A stretch of 51,642 nucleotides of DNA, taken from Deltaproteobacteria bacterium. GTDB taxonomy: Bacteria > Myxococcota_A > Polyangia > Polyangiales > Houyiibacteriaceae. The position numbers and the translations under genes were made by a program. A model generated the notes under the pieces. It did not search any database and was not told the DNA's origin. It was given only the letters and a program-made list of their open reading frames with translations. Shown here in pieces: positions 24,741-33,583 of the stretch (the stretch's first letter is position 1; each line of letters opens with the position of its first letter). The DNA lies in assembly GCA_019313915.1 (NCBI GenBank), contig JAFDAJ010000007.1:1-51642 (forward strand). The letters are read 5' to 3'.

Positions 24741-25467
24741 TGCGGCGCATGATGGCGCGTGGCAGGGCTCGGATGACCGCCATGATGAGTCGCCACAGCG
24801 CCGGCGCATAAACGACTGGCGCGCCACGGTCCATGGCGCCCAGCACACGCCGTGCCACGGCGTCGGGCTCACCGGCGAACGGCGGCGGTTCGAGCCCGGC
24901 GGTCATGCTGGTCTTGACGAATCCAGGTTTGACGGTGACCACGCGCAGGCCTTCAGCATGGTGTTTGTGATCCAACCCTTCGAGATAGCGAGTGAGGCCC
25001 GCCTTGGCGGCACCGTAGATGATGACCGGTTTGCGGCCCCGTTCTCCCGCGACCGAGCTGAACACACACAAAGTGCCGCCGCCCTCTTCGAGGAGCGCCT
25101 TCTTCGCCGCCTCGCAGAACATGACGGTGTTGGAGAAATTGATTCGAACTAGTCTCTCGGCAAGCGCGGGGTCCGCTTCGAGCTCCTCTTGAGTGGCGAA
25201 CACGCCGGCGGTGACGACCACTGCGTCCAAACCTCCGAGCGCCTCTCGGGCAGCATCGATCGCAGAGGTAAACGCTTCGGGCTTCTCGAGGTCGCAAACC
25301 ACACCGCGCACAGGACCCGTTGCGCCTCGCACGCTCAGGTCAGCAGCACTGCGCTCGAGGTCGACGCTGTTTCGGCCAAGAAGGCAAATCGTGTCGCCAC
25401 GCTCCGCCGTCAATCGCGCAAGCGCACGCCCCATCCCCTTGGTTGCACCTAGAAACGCAACTCTCAT
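24730..25467 (-). CDS. DprE2-like short-chain dehydrogenase
   Basis: 245 aa. Rossmann-fold SDR with N-terminal GATKGMGRALA (GxxxGxG cofactor site), VVVTAGVF, Ser in FSSVAG and the catalytic YGAAK (YxxxK). Next to the DprE1-like oxidase it most probably plays the DprE2 role: NADH-dependent reduction of the 2-keto intermediate that finishes epimerisation of polyprenyl-phosphoryl-ribose to arabinose. A hydrophobic C-terminal stretch (LWRLIMAVIRALPRAIM) fits membrane association. Separated from the oxidase gene by 1 nt. SDR proteins are versatile, so the assignment leans on context. Confidence 0.8.
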   Translation of the reverse strand: MRVAFLGATKGMGRALARLTAERGDTICLLGRNSVDLERSAADLSVRGATGPVRGVVCDLEKPEAFTSAIDAAREALGGLDAVVVTAGVFATQEELEADPALAERLVRINFSNTVMFCEAAKKALLEEGGGTLCVFSSVAGERGRKPVIIYGAAKAGLTRYLEGLDHKHHAEGLRVVTVKPGFVKTSMTAGLEPPPFAGEPDAVARRVLGAMDRGAPVVYAPALWRLIMAVIRALPRAIMRRINF

Positions 25468-25468
25468 G

Positions 25469-26797
25469 TTAGTCCCCTAGCAAGCGCACGGACTGCGCGC
25501 TTCGAAATCTGCGGTTCGGATCCCAGCGATCGCGAATCGCTTGAAACTCGTCGAGGCGTGGCCCCTCCATGGCTTCGAAATGCTCTCGCCGTGTGAATGA
25601 ATCTTTGGCGAGGTAAATACGGCCGCCCTCCTGGATCACCTGTTCGTTCAGGGCGTCGACGAGGTCTTGAGTGTCGTCCCGAACCGCGATGTCGAGCGCC
25701 AACGTGATCCCAGGCCGAGGGAAAGAAAGGATACCCTTGCTCTCTCGCCCAAAATCTTTGATGACGCACAAGAACGAAGCGCCGCCGCGGGCGGTGAGGA
25801 CGTCGAGCACGCGACGTGCCGAGGCCCGCCCTGCCTCGCGCGGCAACACGCATTGATACTGCGTAAACCCGCGTCGGCCGTACATGCGGTTCCAAGAACG
25901 GATTGCGTCGAGGGGATAGTAGAAGGACTCGTGGCTGACGATCCCGCTAGAGCGTCGGCGCCATTGCTTGCGATAGTACAGCTCGTTGAAAAGCCGGATG
26001 GTGAGCCCGCTCAACACCCAGGACGGCCAATCGAATCGGAGGCTTGGTTGGAAACCCGGCTTGGGCGCGCGGGGCGGAGCTTGGTCTGCCTCTGCCCATC
26101 GACCGGTCATGAGAATGCCGCGCCCCATGTTCTTGCCGCGCGCAAGGCAATCGATCCAACCCATGGTGTACGGCCACTCGGGCGCTGACTCCTCCAGCGC
26201 GTCCTGGAACTCATCAATGTCGTGAATGCGTCGACTCTCCTGACAGATCCACTGCGAAGGGATCCGGCGCATCCCGAACTCCACCTCGAGAATGTGCCCA
26301 GTGAGGCCCATTCCGCCGATCGTCGCACGGAAGAGGTCGGCGTGTCGTTCCGGTGAGCAATCGAGCACGCGTCCATCGGCAACCCGCATCTTGAGCGAGG
26401 TGACATGGTGACCGAAATTGCCATCCTTGTGTTGGTTCTTGCCGTGAACGTCTGCAGCAACCATGCCGCCAAGGGTAACGAACTTCGTGCCCGGGGAAAC
26501 GGGAGAGAAGTAGCCGCGAGGCATCAGAAGACGATTGAGCTCACCCAGCGTGAAGCCCGACTCGGCACGAAAGAGGCCGGAGTCCTCGTCGAAGCTCAGA
26601 ATGCGATCAGCGAACGTGGTGTTGAGGACGGTCGGCTCGTCATCCGGAGGCAGAGACGCGTCACCGTATGAGCGGCCGAGCCCCCGTGACAGATTGACAT
26701 CGGCGCTGATGCGCTCGAGATCCTCGCCCACGCGCTCCCGCCCTTGAGCCGAATGCCGGCCCCAACCCGAGAGCGTCGAAAGCGGTGGCTCACGCAT
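25469..26797 (-). CDS. DprE1-like FAD-dependent polyprenylphosphoryl-ribose 2-oxidase
   Basis: 442 aa. N-terminal PCMH-type FAD domain with LSRGLGRSYGDASLP, FVTLGGMVAADVHGKN and GMGLTGHILEVEF. The C-terminal domain has YPLDAIRSWNRMYGRRGFTQYQCVLP, SFLCVIKDFGRESKGILSFPRPG and YLAKDSF. These match mycobacterial DprE1 closely, including the active-site Lys (AKDS). From memory of that alignment, the Cys targeted by benzothiazinones is Ala here (TLALD against NICVD). Predicted role: oxidation of polyprenyl-phosphoryl-ribose for D-arabinose donor synthesis. metK lies upstream on the same strand. Confidence 0.85.
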   Translation of the reverse strand: MREPPLSTLSGWGRHSAQGRERVGEDLERISADVNLSRGLGRSYGDASLPPDDEPTVLNTTFADRILSFDEDSGLFRAESGFTLGELNRLLMPRGYFSPVSPGTKFVTLGGMVAADVHGKNQHKDGNFGHHVTSLKMRVADGRVLDCSPERHADLFRATIGGMGLTGHILEVEFGMRRIPSQWICQESRRIHDIDEFQDALEESAPEWPYTMGWIDCLARGKNMGRGILMTGRWAEADQAPPRAPKPGFQPSLRFDWPSWVLSGLTIRLFNELYYRKQWRRRSSGIVSHESFYYPLDAIRSWNRMYGRRGFTQYQCVLPREAGRASARRVLDVLTARGGASFLCVIKDFGRESKGILSFPRPGITLALDIAVRDDTQDLVDALNEQVIQEGGRIYLAKDSFTRREHFEAMEGPRLDEFQAIRDRWDPNRRFRSAQSVRLLGD

Positions 26798-26832
26798 GGC
26801 GTGGGTAGTGTAGCGCGATGACGGGCAGGGCC

Positions 26833-28002
26833 CTAGCGCCCACGCTTAGGCATGAGCGCCTTACGAAGCTCATCAGCGCGATCGGTGCGCTCCCACGTGA
26901 ATGTCTTCTCGGTGCGGCCGAAATGCCCATAGGCTGCCGTCGGGGCGTAAATGGGGCGCAGGAGGTCCAGGGTGTCGACGATCGCCGCGGGGCGGAAATC
27001 AAACAGCTTGGACACCACCTTGCTGATCTTCTCGTCGGAGACGACGCCCGTGCCGAACGTCGTCACGTAGACGCCCATCGGCTTCGCGACGCCGATGGCA
27101 TAGGCCACCTGCACCTCGCAGCGTGACGCGACCTTGGCGGCCACGATGTTCTTGGCCACGTAGCGGGCGAAGTAGGCCGCGCTGCGGTCGACTTTGGAAG
27201 GATCCTTGCCACTGAAGGCGCCACCGCCGTGCCGGCCCATGCCGCCGTACGTGTCGACGATGATCTTGCGACCCGTCAGGCCGGCATCTCCGTACGGACC
27301 GCCAACGACGAAGCGTCCGGTCGGATTGATGTGAAACTTGGTCTTCTTGTCGATCATCTTCGCCGGAAGGGTCGGCAGGATGACCTCCTCGATGATCGCG
27401 TCCCGAAGAGCGCGCGGCTTGACGCTCTCCGCGTGCTGCGTCGAAACCACGATCGCATCAAACCGCCGCGGCTTGTCTTTCTCGTACTCGACGGTGACCT
27501 GCGTCTTGCCGTCCGGGCGAAGCCCCTCGATGATGTTCTTCTTGCGAACCTGCGTCAGCCGGCGCGCCAGCTTGTGGGACAGGTCGATCGGCATCGGCAT
27601 GAGCTGGCGTGTCTCGTTGACGGCGTAGCCAAACATGAGCCCCTGGTCGCCGGCCCCCTGCTCCTTCTTGGCGCTGGAGTCGACGCCCATGGCGATATCG
27701 GGCGACTGCTGCTCGACCGCGGCCAGAACACCGCAGGTGTAGGCGTCGAATCCCATCGCGGAGTCGGTGTATCCGATTTCCGTGATCGCTTCTCGGGCGA
27801 CCTTCGCGATCTCGATGACGGCCTTCGAGGTGACCTCTCCAGCACAGACGACAAAGCCGGTCTTGACCATGGTTTCGACCGCCACGCGCGACTTCGGGTC
27901 TTGCGCGAGGTACGCGTCCAGCAGCGAATCGCTGATCTTGTCGCAGATCTTGTCGGGGTGACCCTCGGTCACAGACTCGGAAGTAAACAGGTATTGGCTC
28001 AT
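26833..28002 (-). CDS. metK: S-adenosylmethionine synthase
   Basis: 389 aa, full length. Makes SAM from methionine and ATP. Motifs in order: [27 protein letters not shown], the ATP-binding [36 protein letters not shown], and the P-loop-like [19 protein letters not shown]. Start at ATG 28002 fits the family N-terminus ([10 protein letters not shown]). The leader between it and the upstream lipoprotein gene contains nested inverted repeats. SAM is the substrate of the decarboxylase encoded 4 kb away. Confidence 0.98.
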   Translation of the reverse strand: MSQYLFTSESVTEGHPDKICDKISDSLLDAYLAQDPKSRVAVETMVKTGFVVCAGEVTSKAVIEIAKVAREAITEIGYTDSAMGFDAYTCGVLAAVEQQSPDIAMGVDSSAKKEQGAGDQGLMFGYAVNETRQLMPMPIDLSHKLARRLTQVRKKNIIEGLRPDGKTQVTVEYEKDKPRRFDAIVVSTQHAESVKPRALRDAIIEEVILPTLPAKMIDKKTKFHINPTGRFVVGGPYGDAGLTGRKIIVDTYGGMGRHGGGAFSGKDPSKVDRSAAYFARYVAKNIVAAKVASRCEVQVAYAIGVAKPMGVYVTTFGTGVVSDEKISKVVSKLFDFRPAAIVDTLDLLRPIYAPTAAYGHFGRTEKTFTWERTDRADELRKALMPKRGR

Positions 28003-28060
28003 AATTGCGATGCCTCATATCCGCGACGACGGTTAGAGTCAATTGGGCGGCACCGGCGCC

Positions 28061-28129
28061 AGTCAGGCCTCAATACTAGTTCCTCGGGCCCCGGGCCTCG
28101 GGGTTTTGGTATTGGCGCCAACGCTGACT
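28061..28129 (-). promoter_or_regulatory. Nested inverted repeats in the metK leader
   Basis: On the minus strand, AGTCAG (28129-28124) pairs with CTGACT (28066-28061), and inside it CAATAC (28114-28109) pairs with GTATTG (28076-28071), enclosing a GC-rich hairpin region (CCCC...GGGG). It sits about 60-130 nt upstream of the metK start. This may be a terminator-like end of the lipoprotein gene or a structured leader. It does not match the SAM-I, SAM-II or SAH riboswitch consensus I know. Confidence 0.4.
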
Positions 28130-29380
28130 TCAGAACTCGACGGGGATTTCGCTTCCGAAGGTTGCGAAGATGTTTAGGCCGTAGGCGTCGCAATCGCTGC
28201 GGAACTCCTTGGCTTCGACGGCTACTAGGACCGTTCCCATGGCCGAGCTGACGCCATCTTCGCACCTGCGCTCGATGCCGATAACGTCTTCTTCATCGGT
28301 GCAAAACTTGATGCCCTGGATGGTCTCGGTGGAGCCAGAGCACTTGTCCAAACCCTCGAAGCCGTCGGGGCAGAGGTAGGTCATGGAGAGGACCCGTGTG
28401 CTCAACCCGCCGAAGGCCTGGGCAATGATCGGTGTTGGAGAATCGAGAACCTGCAGCGCGTAGATGTCGATGTCCCTTGAATGGTGGAGCGTCGCCTGGA
28501 GGTCGACGCCCCAAGCGTCCTGCATGCAGTTGAGACCGGTACCCTCTCCGCAGATCAAGGAGACGTTACTCAGTGAATCGTTGTATTCGAACTGGTCTTC
28601 GCAGATGCAGCGTCCACTCTCGCAGTGATACCCGCCGTCGAACCCGTTGTCCGCGCACGTGCCGCAAAGCGTGGGCGAGCCGCAGATCGTGGTATTGCCG
28701 CATTCGACGCCCTGCGCTTCGCAGGTACAATCCCCGAGGCACTGAAAAACGAGGTCGCCCGATAGAACACAGTCCTCGTCGTTTGCGCATGTCGGACAGT
28801 GGGTGATGCCGCCACAACCGTCTGGAAGCCCTCCTGGGGGGGAGCATTCGTTCGTAGTGCAGGGATAGGTCGGCTCACCGCCGTCACACCCGGAATCGCA
28901 GTTGATGCCGGGCGGGCAGACGCATTCATTGTCGACGCACGCATGCTCGCCGAAGCAGCTGCCGCAGAAGATCGCCTGCTCCGCTCCACCGCAGCGAGTC
29001 GGAACAGCCCCACACTCGGCGCCCGCTCCAAAATTCGCGCAGGTGTTCTCTTCGCATCCACAGATGAAGTTCTGGCCGTTCGCGCCGCAGACGCTTCCTT
29101 CAGCGCAGCCTCCGCACTCGATCGATCCGTCGCACCCATCCGGTAGAGAGCCACATTCAATAGGAATGCCGAGGGAAGCGAAGTCGCCGATCACCTGTTC
29201 GCAGGTCTTGGGCACGCACCCGGGCTCTTTCGAATCGTAGCAACGGCTGTCACTGGTCCAGCAGAAGTATCCCGACGGACAGTCGGTAGGCTGGCCGCAG
29301 CCGAACAGACCGTTTGGAACGGCGACGTCGCATCCACCGAGGGCGACGAGGCCGAGCACTAGAGCGAAGCGGAGCCGCAT
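28130..29380 (-). CDS. Cysteine-rich lipoprotein
   Basis: 416 aa. A lipoprotein signal peptide ends in the lipobox LGGC with lipidated Cys17. The next 260 or so residues are extremely Cys-rich, in short repeats of the type CGxxPxxCGGxxxCGxC (for example GSLPDGCDGSIECGGCAEG), resembling disulfide-knotted surface proteins of myxobacteria. The last 130 residues have few Cys and look like a folded domain (SRDIDIYALQVLDSPTPIIAQAFGG). Function unknown; it is probably an outer-membrane surface protein. Its ATG overlaps the TGA of the upstream TPR gene by one base (TGATG on the minus strand). Confidence 0.85.
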   Translation of the reverse strand: MRLRFALVLGLVALGGCDVAVPNGLFGCGQPTDCPSGYFCWTSDSRCYDSKEPGCVPKTCEQVIGDFASLGIPIECGSLPDGCDGSIECGGCAEGSVCGANGQNFICGCEENTCANFGAGAECGAVPTRCGGAEQAIFCGSCFGEHACVDNECVCPPGINCDSGCDGGEPTYPCTTNECSPPGGLPDGCGGITHCPTCANDEDCVLSGDLVFQCLGDCTCEAQGVECGNTTICGSPTLCGTCADNGFDGGYHCESGRCICEDQFEYNDSLSNVSLICGEGTGLNCMQDAWGVDLQATLHHSRDIDIYALQVLDSPTPIIAQAFGGLSTRVLSMTYLCPDGFEGLDKCSGSTETIQGIKFCTDEEDVIGIERRCEDGVSSAMGTVLVAVEAKEFRSDCDAYGLNIFATFGSEIPVEF

Positions 29381-30150
29381 CAGAACGTTCCTTTCACCAA
29401 AATGCCCGTTGGTCCGATACTGACTTCAGGCATCGCCTCTTCGTGGCCACCGGTGAGCTGCCAAATGATTCCCGCAATGACGCCAGCTCCGCCCACACTC
29501 ATCATGGCAACCCCTGCTTTGGTGCGCCGCGGCCCGCGGTCGGCCATCTCTTGAACCATCGAGTAGCTCGACCCGGGTGGCGCGTTCTCGACCGTCTTCT
29601 GGTCACGCTGCCCGAGCCCGAAGAGCACCGCACCCGTCACCAGCGCAGCGCCCCCTACACCGATCGTGATCCAAGGGCCTGGACCCGGCCCCACATGCTG
29701 AGTGAGAGGTCGTTCCGCCTTCACCCTCGCGGCGGCGTCAATCGCAGCGCTCCTCGCTTCGATTTCCGCGTCGATCTCCGCGCGGCGACGCGCCTCAATC
29801 GCTGCACGCAAGACGTCAATTCGACTCGCCACGTGCTCCCGGTCCGACGACTTCGGTCGGGCTTCGAGATAGCCCTCATAGGCTTCGAGGGCCTCTTCGT
29901 CCCGCCGCATCCGGTCCGACACCGTGGCAATATTGTAGAGAAGATCGGGACTTCCCGTCAGCTCGTAAGCCAGTCGAAAGCTCGTCAGCGCGGTCGTGAA
30001 CTCCCCGTTCGCATACGCCTCAGTGCCAACGGCAAACGCCTTCTTCGCCGCGGCGATTCGCGCCTCGCGCGACTGCGAGCTCTGCGCATGGACGCCAGCC
30101 GTGGAGACCAAGCACGAAACTGCAACCGCAACGATAAGAAGGACCCGCAT
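29380..30150 (-). CDS. TPR-containing envelope protein
   Basis: 256 aa with signal peptide (MRVLLIVAVAVSCLVSTAGVHA, then QSSQ). Residues about 35-110 hold TPR-like helices (FAVGTEAYANGEFTTALTSFRLAYEL, DLLYNIATVSDRMRRDEEALEAYEGYLEARP). An Ala/Arg/Glu-rich helix follows, then two hydrophobic segments (WITIGVGGAALVTGAVLFGLG and AGVAMMSVGGAGVIAGIIWQL). This is a layout often seen in Myxococcota proteins of unknown role. It is coupled by a one-base overlap to the Cys-rich lipoprotein. Confidence 0.85.
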   Translation of the reverse strand: MRVLLIVAVAVSCLVSTAGVHAQSSQSREARIAAAKKAFAVGTEAYANGEFTTALTSFRLAYELTGSPDLLYNIATVSDRMRRDEEALEAYEGYLEARPKSSDREHVASRIDVLRAAIEARRRAEIDAEIEARSAAIDAAARVKAERPLTQHVGPGPGPWITIGVGGAALVTGAVLFGLGQRDQKTVENAPPGSSYSMVQEMADRGPRRTKAGVAMMSVGGAGVIAGIIWQLTGGHEEAMPEVSIGPTGILVKGTF

Positions 30151-30219
30151 CTCTCCCCCGAAAGTAAGAACGCATACAGAACGCGTTCCTACAATCTAGC
30201 AGTCCGGAAAGACAGATGC

Positions 30220-31830
30220 TCACTCGTGGGTGATGTGCGGAGGGGTGTCCCTCGAGATGCGGGTATCGCCTTGCCACTCCTCGCCCGCGTGCGGGTAGTC
30301 GAGATTGTAGTGCAACCCACGACTCTCTTTGCGCGCGCCTGCGCAACGGATGATCAGCTCTGCCACGTCCGCAATGTTTCGAAGCTCCAACATGTCGCGA
30401 TTGACCAAGTGCGCCCAGTAGTACTCGCGAATCTCCTCCTGCAGCATCGCGATGCGGCGTGACGCCCGGCGCAAGCGACGGTCGGTGCGAACGATCCCTA
30501 CATAGTTCCACATGAATCGACGTATCTCGTCCCAGTTCTGAGACACCACGACGGCTTCATCGCTCGCCACGGCCTCGCCGACATCCCAGTCGGGGACCTC
30601 CGTCAACTCGATCTCCGGCATCGTAGAGAGTGCCTCTTGCGCGGCGATCGCGGTCCGGTGGCCGTACACCAAACCTTCGAGGAGCGAGTTGGAGGCAAGG
30701 CGATTGGCGCCGTGGAGGCCCGTGCATGTCACCTCGCCGACAGCCCACAGCCCTGGAACCGTCGAACAGCCGTTGTCGTCGACCACGACGCCGCCGCACA
30801 TGTAGTGCGCGGCGGGGACGACCGGGATGGGGTCCTTCGTCATGTCGATGCCGAACTGAAGGCACCGTGCATGAATATTCGGAAACCTCTCGACTATGAA
30901 GGCCTCGGACTCGTGGGTCATGTCGAGGTAGACGCAATCGTCACCGCTGCGTTTCATCTCGTAGTCGATCGCGCGAGCAACGACATCGCGAGGAGCGAGG
31001 TCTTTCATCTCGTGATGCGATTGCATGAACGCCTCGCCGCTGCGCAGACGAAGGACGCCGCCCTCGCCTCGCAACGCCTCGCTAATCAGAAAGCTTTTGG
31101 CCTCGGGGTGGAACAGGCACGTCGGATGAAATTGAAAGAACTCCATGTTCGCCAGCTCGGCACCGGCGCGGTATGCCATCGCGACGCCGTCTCCGGTCGC
31201 AACGTCGGGATTCGACGTATAGAGGTACACCTTGCCTGCGCCTCCGGTGGCGAGGACCGTCGCGCGCGCGAGGTAGGTTTTCACCCTTCCTGACTCTTCA
31301 TCTAGGACATAGGCACCGACGACTCGGCGGGGCCCTCCGAACTTCGATGCCGCCACGAGATCGATCGCCATGTGGTCTTCCATGATCTCGATGTTGGGAG
31401 ACGCAGCTGCCGCTTGGAGGAGCACACGTTGTACTTCTTCGCCCGTGACGTCGCCTGCGTGAACGACGCGTCGGGCGCTGTGGCCACCCTCTCTAGTGAG
31501 ATCCAGCGACAGGTCTTCCTCGCTGCGGCTGAACTGAGCCCCGAGGTCCATGAGCTCCTTGATTCGCAAGGGACCGTCACGGACGACCATCTCGACGACC
31601 TCGCGATGCGACAGTCCGCCGCCGGTACCAATCGTGTCGTTGACGTGGGCCTCGAACGAATCGGCGGGATCGAGCACTGCGGCGATACCACCCTGAGCCC
31701 AGTTGGTCGCGGAGTCCGCGCTCCCGCGCTTGGTGACCATCATCACCCGGCCGTGGCGTGCTGCTTCGAGCGCGAAGCTCAACCCAGCTACCCCGCTACC
31801 CAACACTAGGCAGTCGCATTCCGCTCGCAT
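30220..31830 (-). CDS. nadB: L-aspartate oxidase
   Basis: 536 aa. FAD enzyme that oxidises L-aspartate to iminoaspartate, the first step of de novo NAD synthesis. N-terminal FAD site LVLGSGVAGLSFALEAA, then TNWAQGGIAAV, the active-site region REGGHSARRVVHAGD, the HPTCLF segment, and the C-terminal GLHGANRLASNSLLEGLVYG typical of NadB and succinate dehydrogenase flavoproteins. The C-terminus lacks succinate dehydrogenase features. nadA and nadC are not in the window. The TPR gene follows after a 69-nt gap containing the palindrome GAACGCGTTC. Confidence 0.96.
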   Translation of the reverse strand: MRAECDCLVLGSGVAGLSFALEAARHGRVMMVTKRGSADSATNWAQGGIAAVLDPADSFEAHVNDTIGTGGGLSHREVVEMVVRDGPLRIKELMDLGAQFSRSEEDLSLDLTREGGHSARRVVHAGDVTGEEVQRVLLQAAAASPNIEIMEDHMAIDLVAASKFGGPRRVVGAYVLDEESGRVKTYLARATVLATGGAGKVYLYTSNPDVATGDGVAMAYRAGAELANMEFFQFHPTCLFHPEAKSFLISEALRGEGGVLRLRSGEAFMQSHHEMKDLAPRDVVARAIDYEMKRSGDDCVYLDMTHESEAFIVERFPNIHARCLQFGIDMTKDPIPVVPAAHYMCGGVVVDDNGCSTVPGLWAVGEVTCTGLHGANRLASNSLLEGLVYGHRTAIAAQEALSTMPEIELTEVPDWDVGEAVASDEAVVVSQNWDEIRRFMWNYVGIVRTDRRLRRASRRIAMLQEEIREYYWAHLVNRDMLELRNIADVAELIIRCAGARKESRGLHYNLDYPHAGEEWQGDTRISRDTPPHITHE

Positions 31831-31886
31831 GGACGGTGCAGTCTAACAGGCGATGCGGAGTTCTTGCATGCGCTTTTCGCGCAACC

Positions 31887-32837
31887 CTACAGCTCGAGCT
31901 CGCGAGCCGAACGCAGGGCGGAGGGCGGCGCAAAGTAGTGGAAATAGCTCACCTGGTAGCCGCCCAGCGCATGCACCACGTGATTCCCAAGCTCGTACCC
32001 GGCCACGAGCAGCTCCGGCTCAGACTCGGGAACGAAGGTAACCACGTCGAACGTCAGCGGTCGAAAGAGCTTGATGATCGAATCGACCAAGCCGCCGAGA
32101 TGGCCCCGGAAATCGTAGTTGGTCTCGAAGCTGACGTAGCTCCCAGTCGCCTCGGGAGTGACGTGAAGGGCGTAGTACTCCTCGCCTTTCACCGCATTGA
32201 GGGAATATCCGGCCGGGTTGAAGACATGTTCAGAAGTGGTGAACCCAGGAAGGATGGCATCGATGCCCGATGAAATGGCAATCGATGTACCGCTAGAAAC
32301 GTGACTCGAGATGAATCGCTGGGCGACGTCTTCGTCGATCTCATGCATGAGCACTTCGAGCGTCGGGTCGTTCGTCTCGGGCGTATACGGACGGGTCGTA
32401 TGGAACATCTGAACGTAGCGCCCATGCTCGTCGCCGAAGCAAAGCGCTCGCCCGGGGAGCATCGTTTGGAGACGACGAGCATCTTCGTGGAAGCTCGTCG
32501 ATTGGTGCTCAGGGAAGTGCTCGCTCTTGCGCTCGTACACCAGGAAGGCGATCGATTCTGCTGGAATCGATCGCAGGATCTGGGGGACGGCGTCGACCAG
32601 AGTCGTCTGACCGCAGGTGATCAGGACAAACCAATCGTCGAAGACGAACAGGCTCGACTCGGACAAGATGTACGCGTCACAATGCTCGGTTCGGAGGACC
32701 GAGACAACCTTGGCCCCGGCGGACTCGACGATGCCACGCCACACGTCGTCGCCCAGCGAGCGCAAGGGCGGGAAGTCCGGAGTCACGACTGCCTCCAGCT
32801 TCTTTTCAGGGCCTTCGAAAAAACTCGACGTCCTCAT
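31887..32837 (-). CDS. S-adenosylmethionine decarboxylase, eukaryotic class
   Basis: 316 aa from ATG 32837, which puts the conserved FFEG at residues 6-9 as in the human enzyme; ATGs at 32849 and 32852 are alternatives. It is the eukaryotic-type AdoMetDC, not the short bacterial SpeD. E8 and E11 (FFEGPEKKLE), the self-cleavage site LSE60-S61SLFV giving the pyruvoyl group, C75 (ITCGQTT), the processing Ser (NPAGYSLNAVK), and His/Glu in LHVTPE followed by SYVSFETN are all kept. It makes decarboxylated SAM for spermidine synthesis. No spermidine synthase gene is nearby. Probably acquired by transfer or an ancient bacterial branch. Confidence 0.93.
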   Translation of the reverse strand: MRTSSFFEGPEKKLEAVVTPDFPPLRSLGDDVWRGIVESAGAKVVSVLRTEHCDAYILSESSLFVFDDWFVLITCGQTTLVDAVPQILRSIPAESIAFLVYERKSEHFPEHQSTSFHEDARRLQTMLPGRALCFGDEHGRYVQMFHTTRPYTPETNDPTLEVLMHEIDEDVAQRFISSHVSSGTSIAISSGIDAILPGFTTSEHVFNPAGYSLNAVKGEEYYALHVTPEATGSYVSFETNYDFRGHLGGLVDSIIKLFRPLTFDVVTFVPESEPELLVAGYELGNHVVHALGGYQVSYFHYFAPPSALRSARELEL

Positions 32838-32929
32838 CGAAGGGCCCATCATGCGCAGAAGCGCGACGAACGCAAGCGTGGGGGGCGCATTTTGGCGTGA
32901 CTCCGCACCCGGGGATACACTTCTCCGCG

Positions 32930-33580
32930 ATGGTTTCGCGGTTGTTAGTGGTAGTAGGCATAGCGGGCCTAATCGTGGGCACGGCGGCGCCTGCTCGCGC
33001 GGACATCTATCGCTGCAAGCGCGCCGACGGAACACAGCACTACACGAATATCAGAGAGCCCGGCCGCCGGTGCCAGCTCGTCGTGAGGAGCAGCAAGAGG
33101 TCGAAACCGCGAGCCAGCGCCAAGAAGACGGGCTCGGGAACGAAGTCGACCAGAGGCAACCGATCCAGGGACCCGGCTCGGTACAGTCGCTACAACAGCC
33201 TGATCGGGGAAGCTGCAAGACTCTACCAGCTCCCCGAGTCGTTCATTCGAGCTGTGATGCGCGTCGAGAGCGACTTCAATCCTACCGTGGTCAGCCGAGC
33301 GGGCGCGATGGGCCTGATGCAACTCATGCCGAAGACGGCGCGGTCGATGGGCGTGGCGGACCCTTTCGACGCGCGCCAGAACATCCACGGAGGCGCACGC
33401 TATCTCCGCATTCTGGCAAACCACTTCAAGGGCGATCTGGTGCTGACGGTCGCCGCGTATAACGCGGGCCAGGGCGCGGTCCAAAGGTACAATGGCATCC
33501 CGCCGTACAAGGAGACGCAGCGCTATGTACGCCGCGTGCTCAAGCACTACTATGCCTACCGTGGCGAGAGCACACCTTAG
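32930..33580 (+). CDS. Lytic transglycosylase (SLT, DUF4124)
   Basis: 216 aa from ATG 32930, chosen because it begins a signal peptide (MVSRLLVVVGIAGLIVGTAAPARA, then DIYRC). A short DUF4124-like domain (YRCKRADGTQHYTNI) and a basic Ser/Arg/Lys linker precede the goose-lysozyme-like SLT domain: catalytic Glu in VMRVESDFNP, then SRAGAMGLMQLMPKTA and VLTVAAYNAGQGAVQRYNGIPPYKET. It cleaves peptidoglycan glycan strands in the periplasm. Divergent from the AdoMetDC gene; the next gene starts 3 nt after its stop. Confidence 0.93.
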   Translation: MVSRLLVVVGIAGLIVGTAAPARADIYRCKRADGTQHYTNIREPGRRCQLVVRSSKRSKPRASAKKTGSGTKSTRGNRSRDPARYSRYNSLIGEAARLYQLPESFIRAVMRVESDFNPTVVSRAGAMGLMQLMPKTARSMGVADPFDARQNIHGGARYLRILANHFKGDLVLTVAAYNAGQGAVQRYNGIPPYKETQRYVRRVLKHYYAYRGESTP

Positions 33581-33583
33581 CCC

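Noticed and set aside
28003-28129. SAM-I, SAM-II or SAH riboswitch upstream of metK
   Set aside because: The sequence CCGAGGA resembles the start of the SAH motif, but the GCGYUGC core and later pairing partners are missing.
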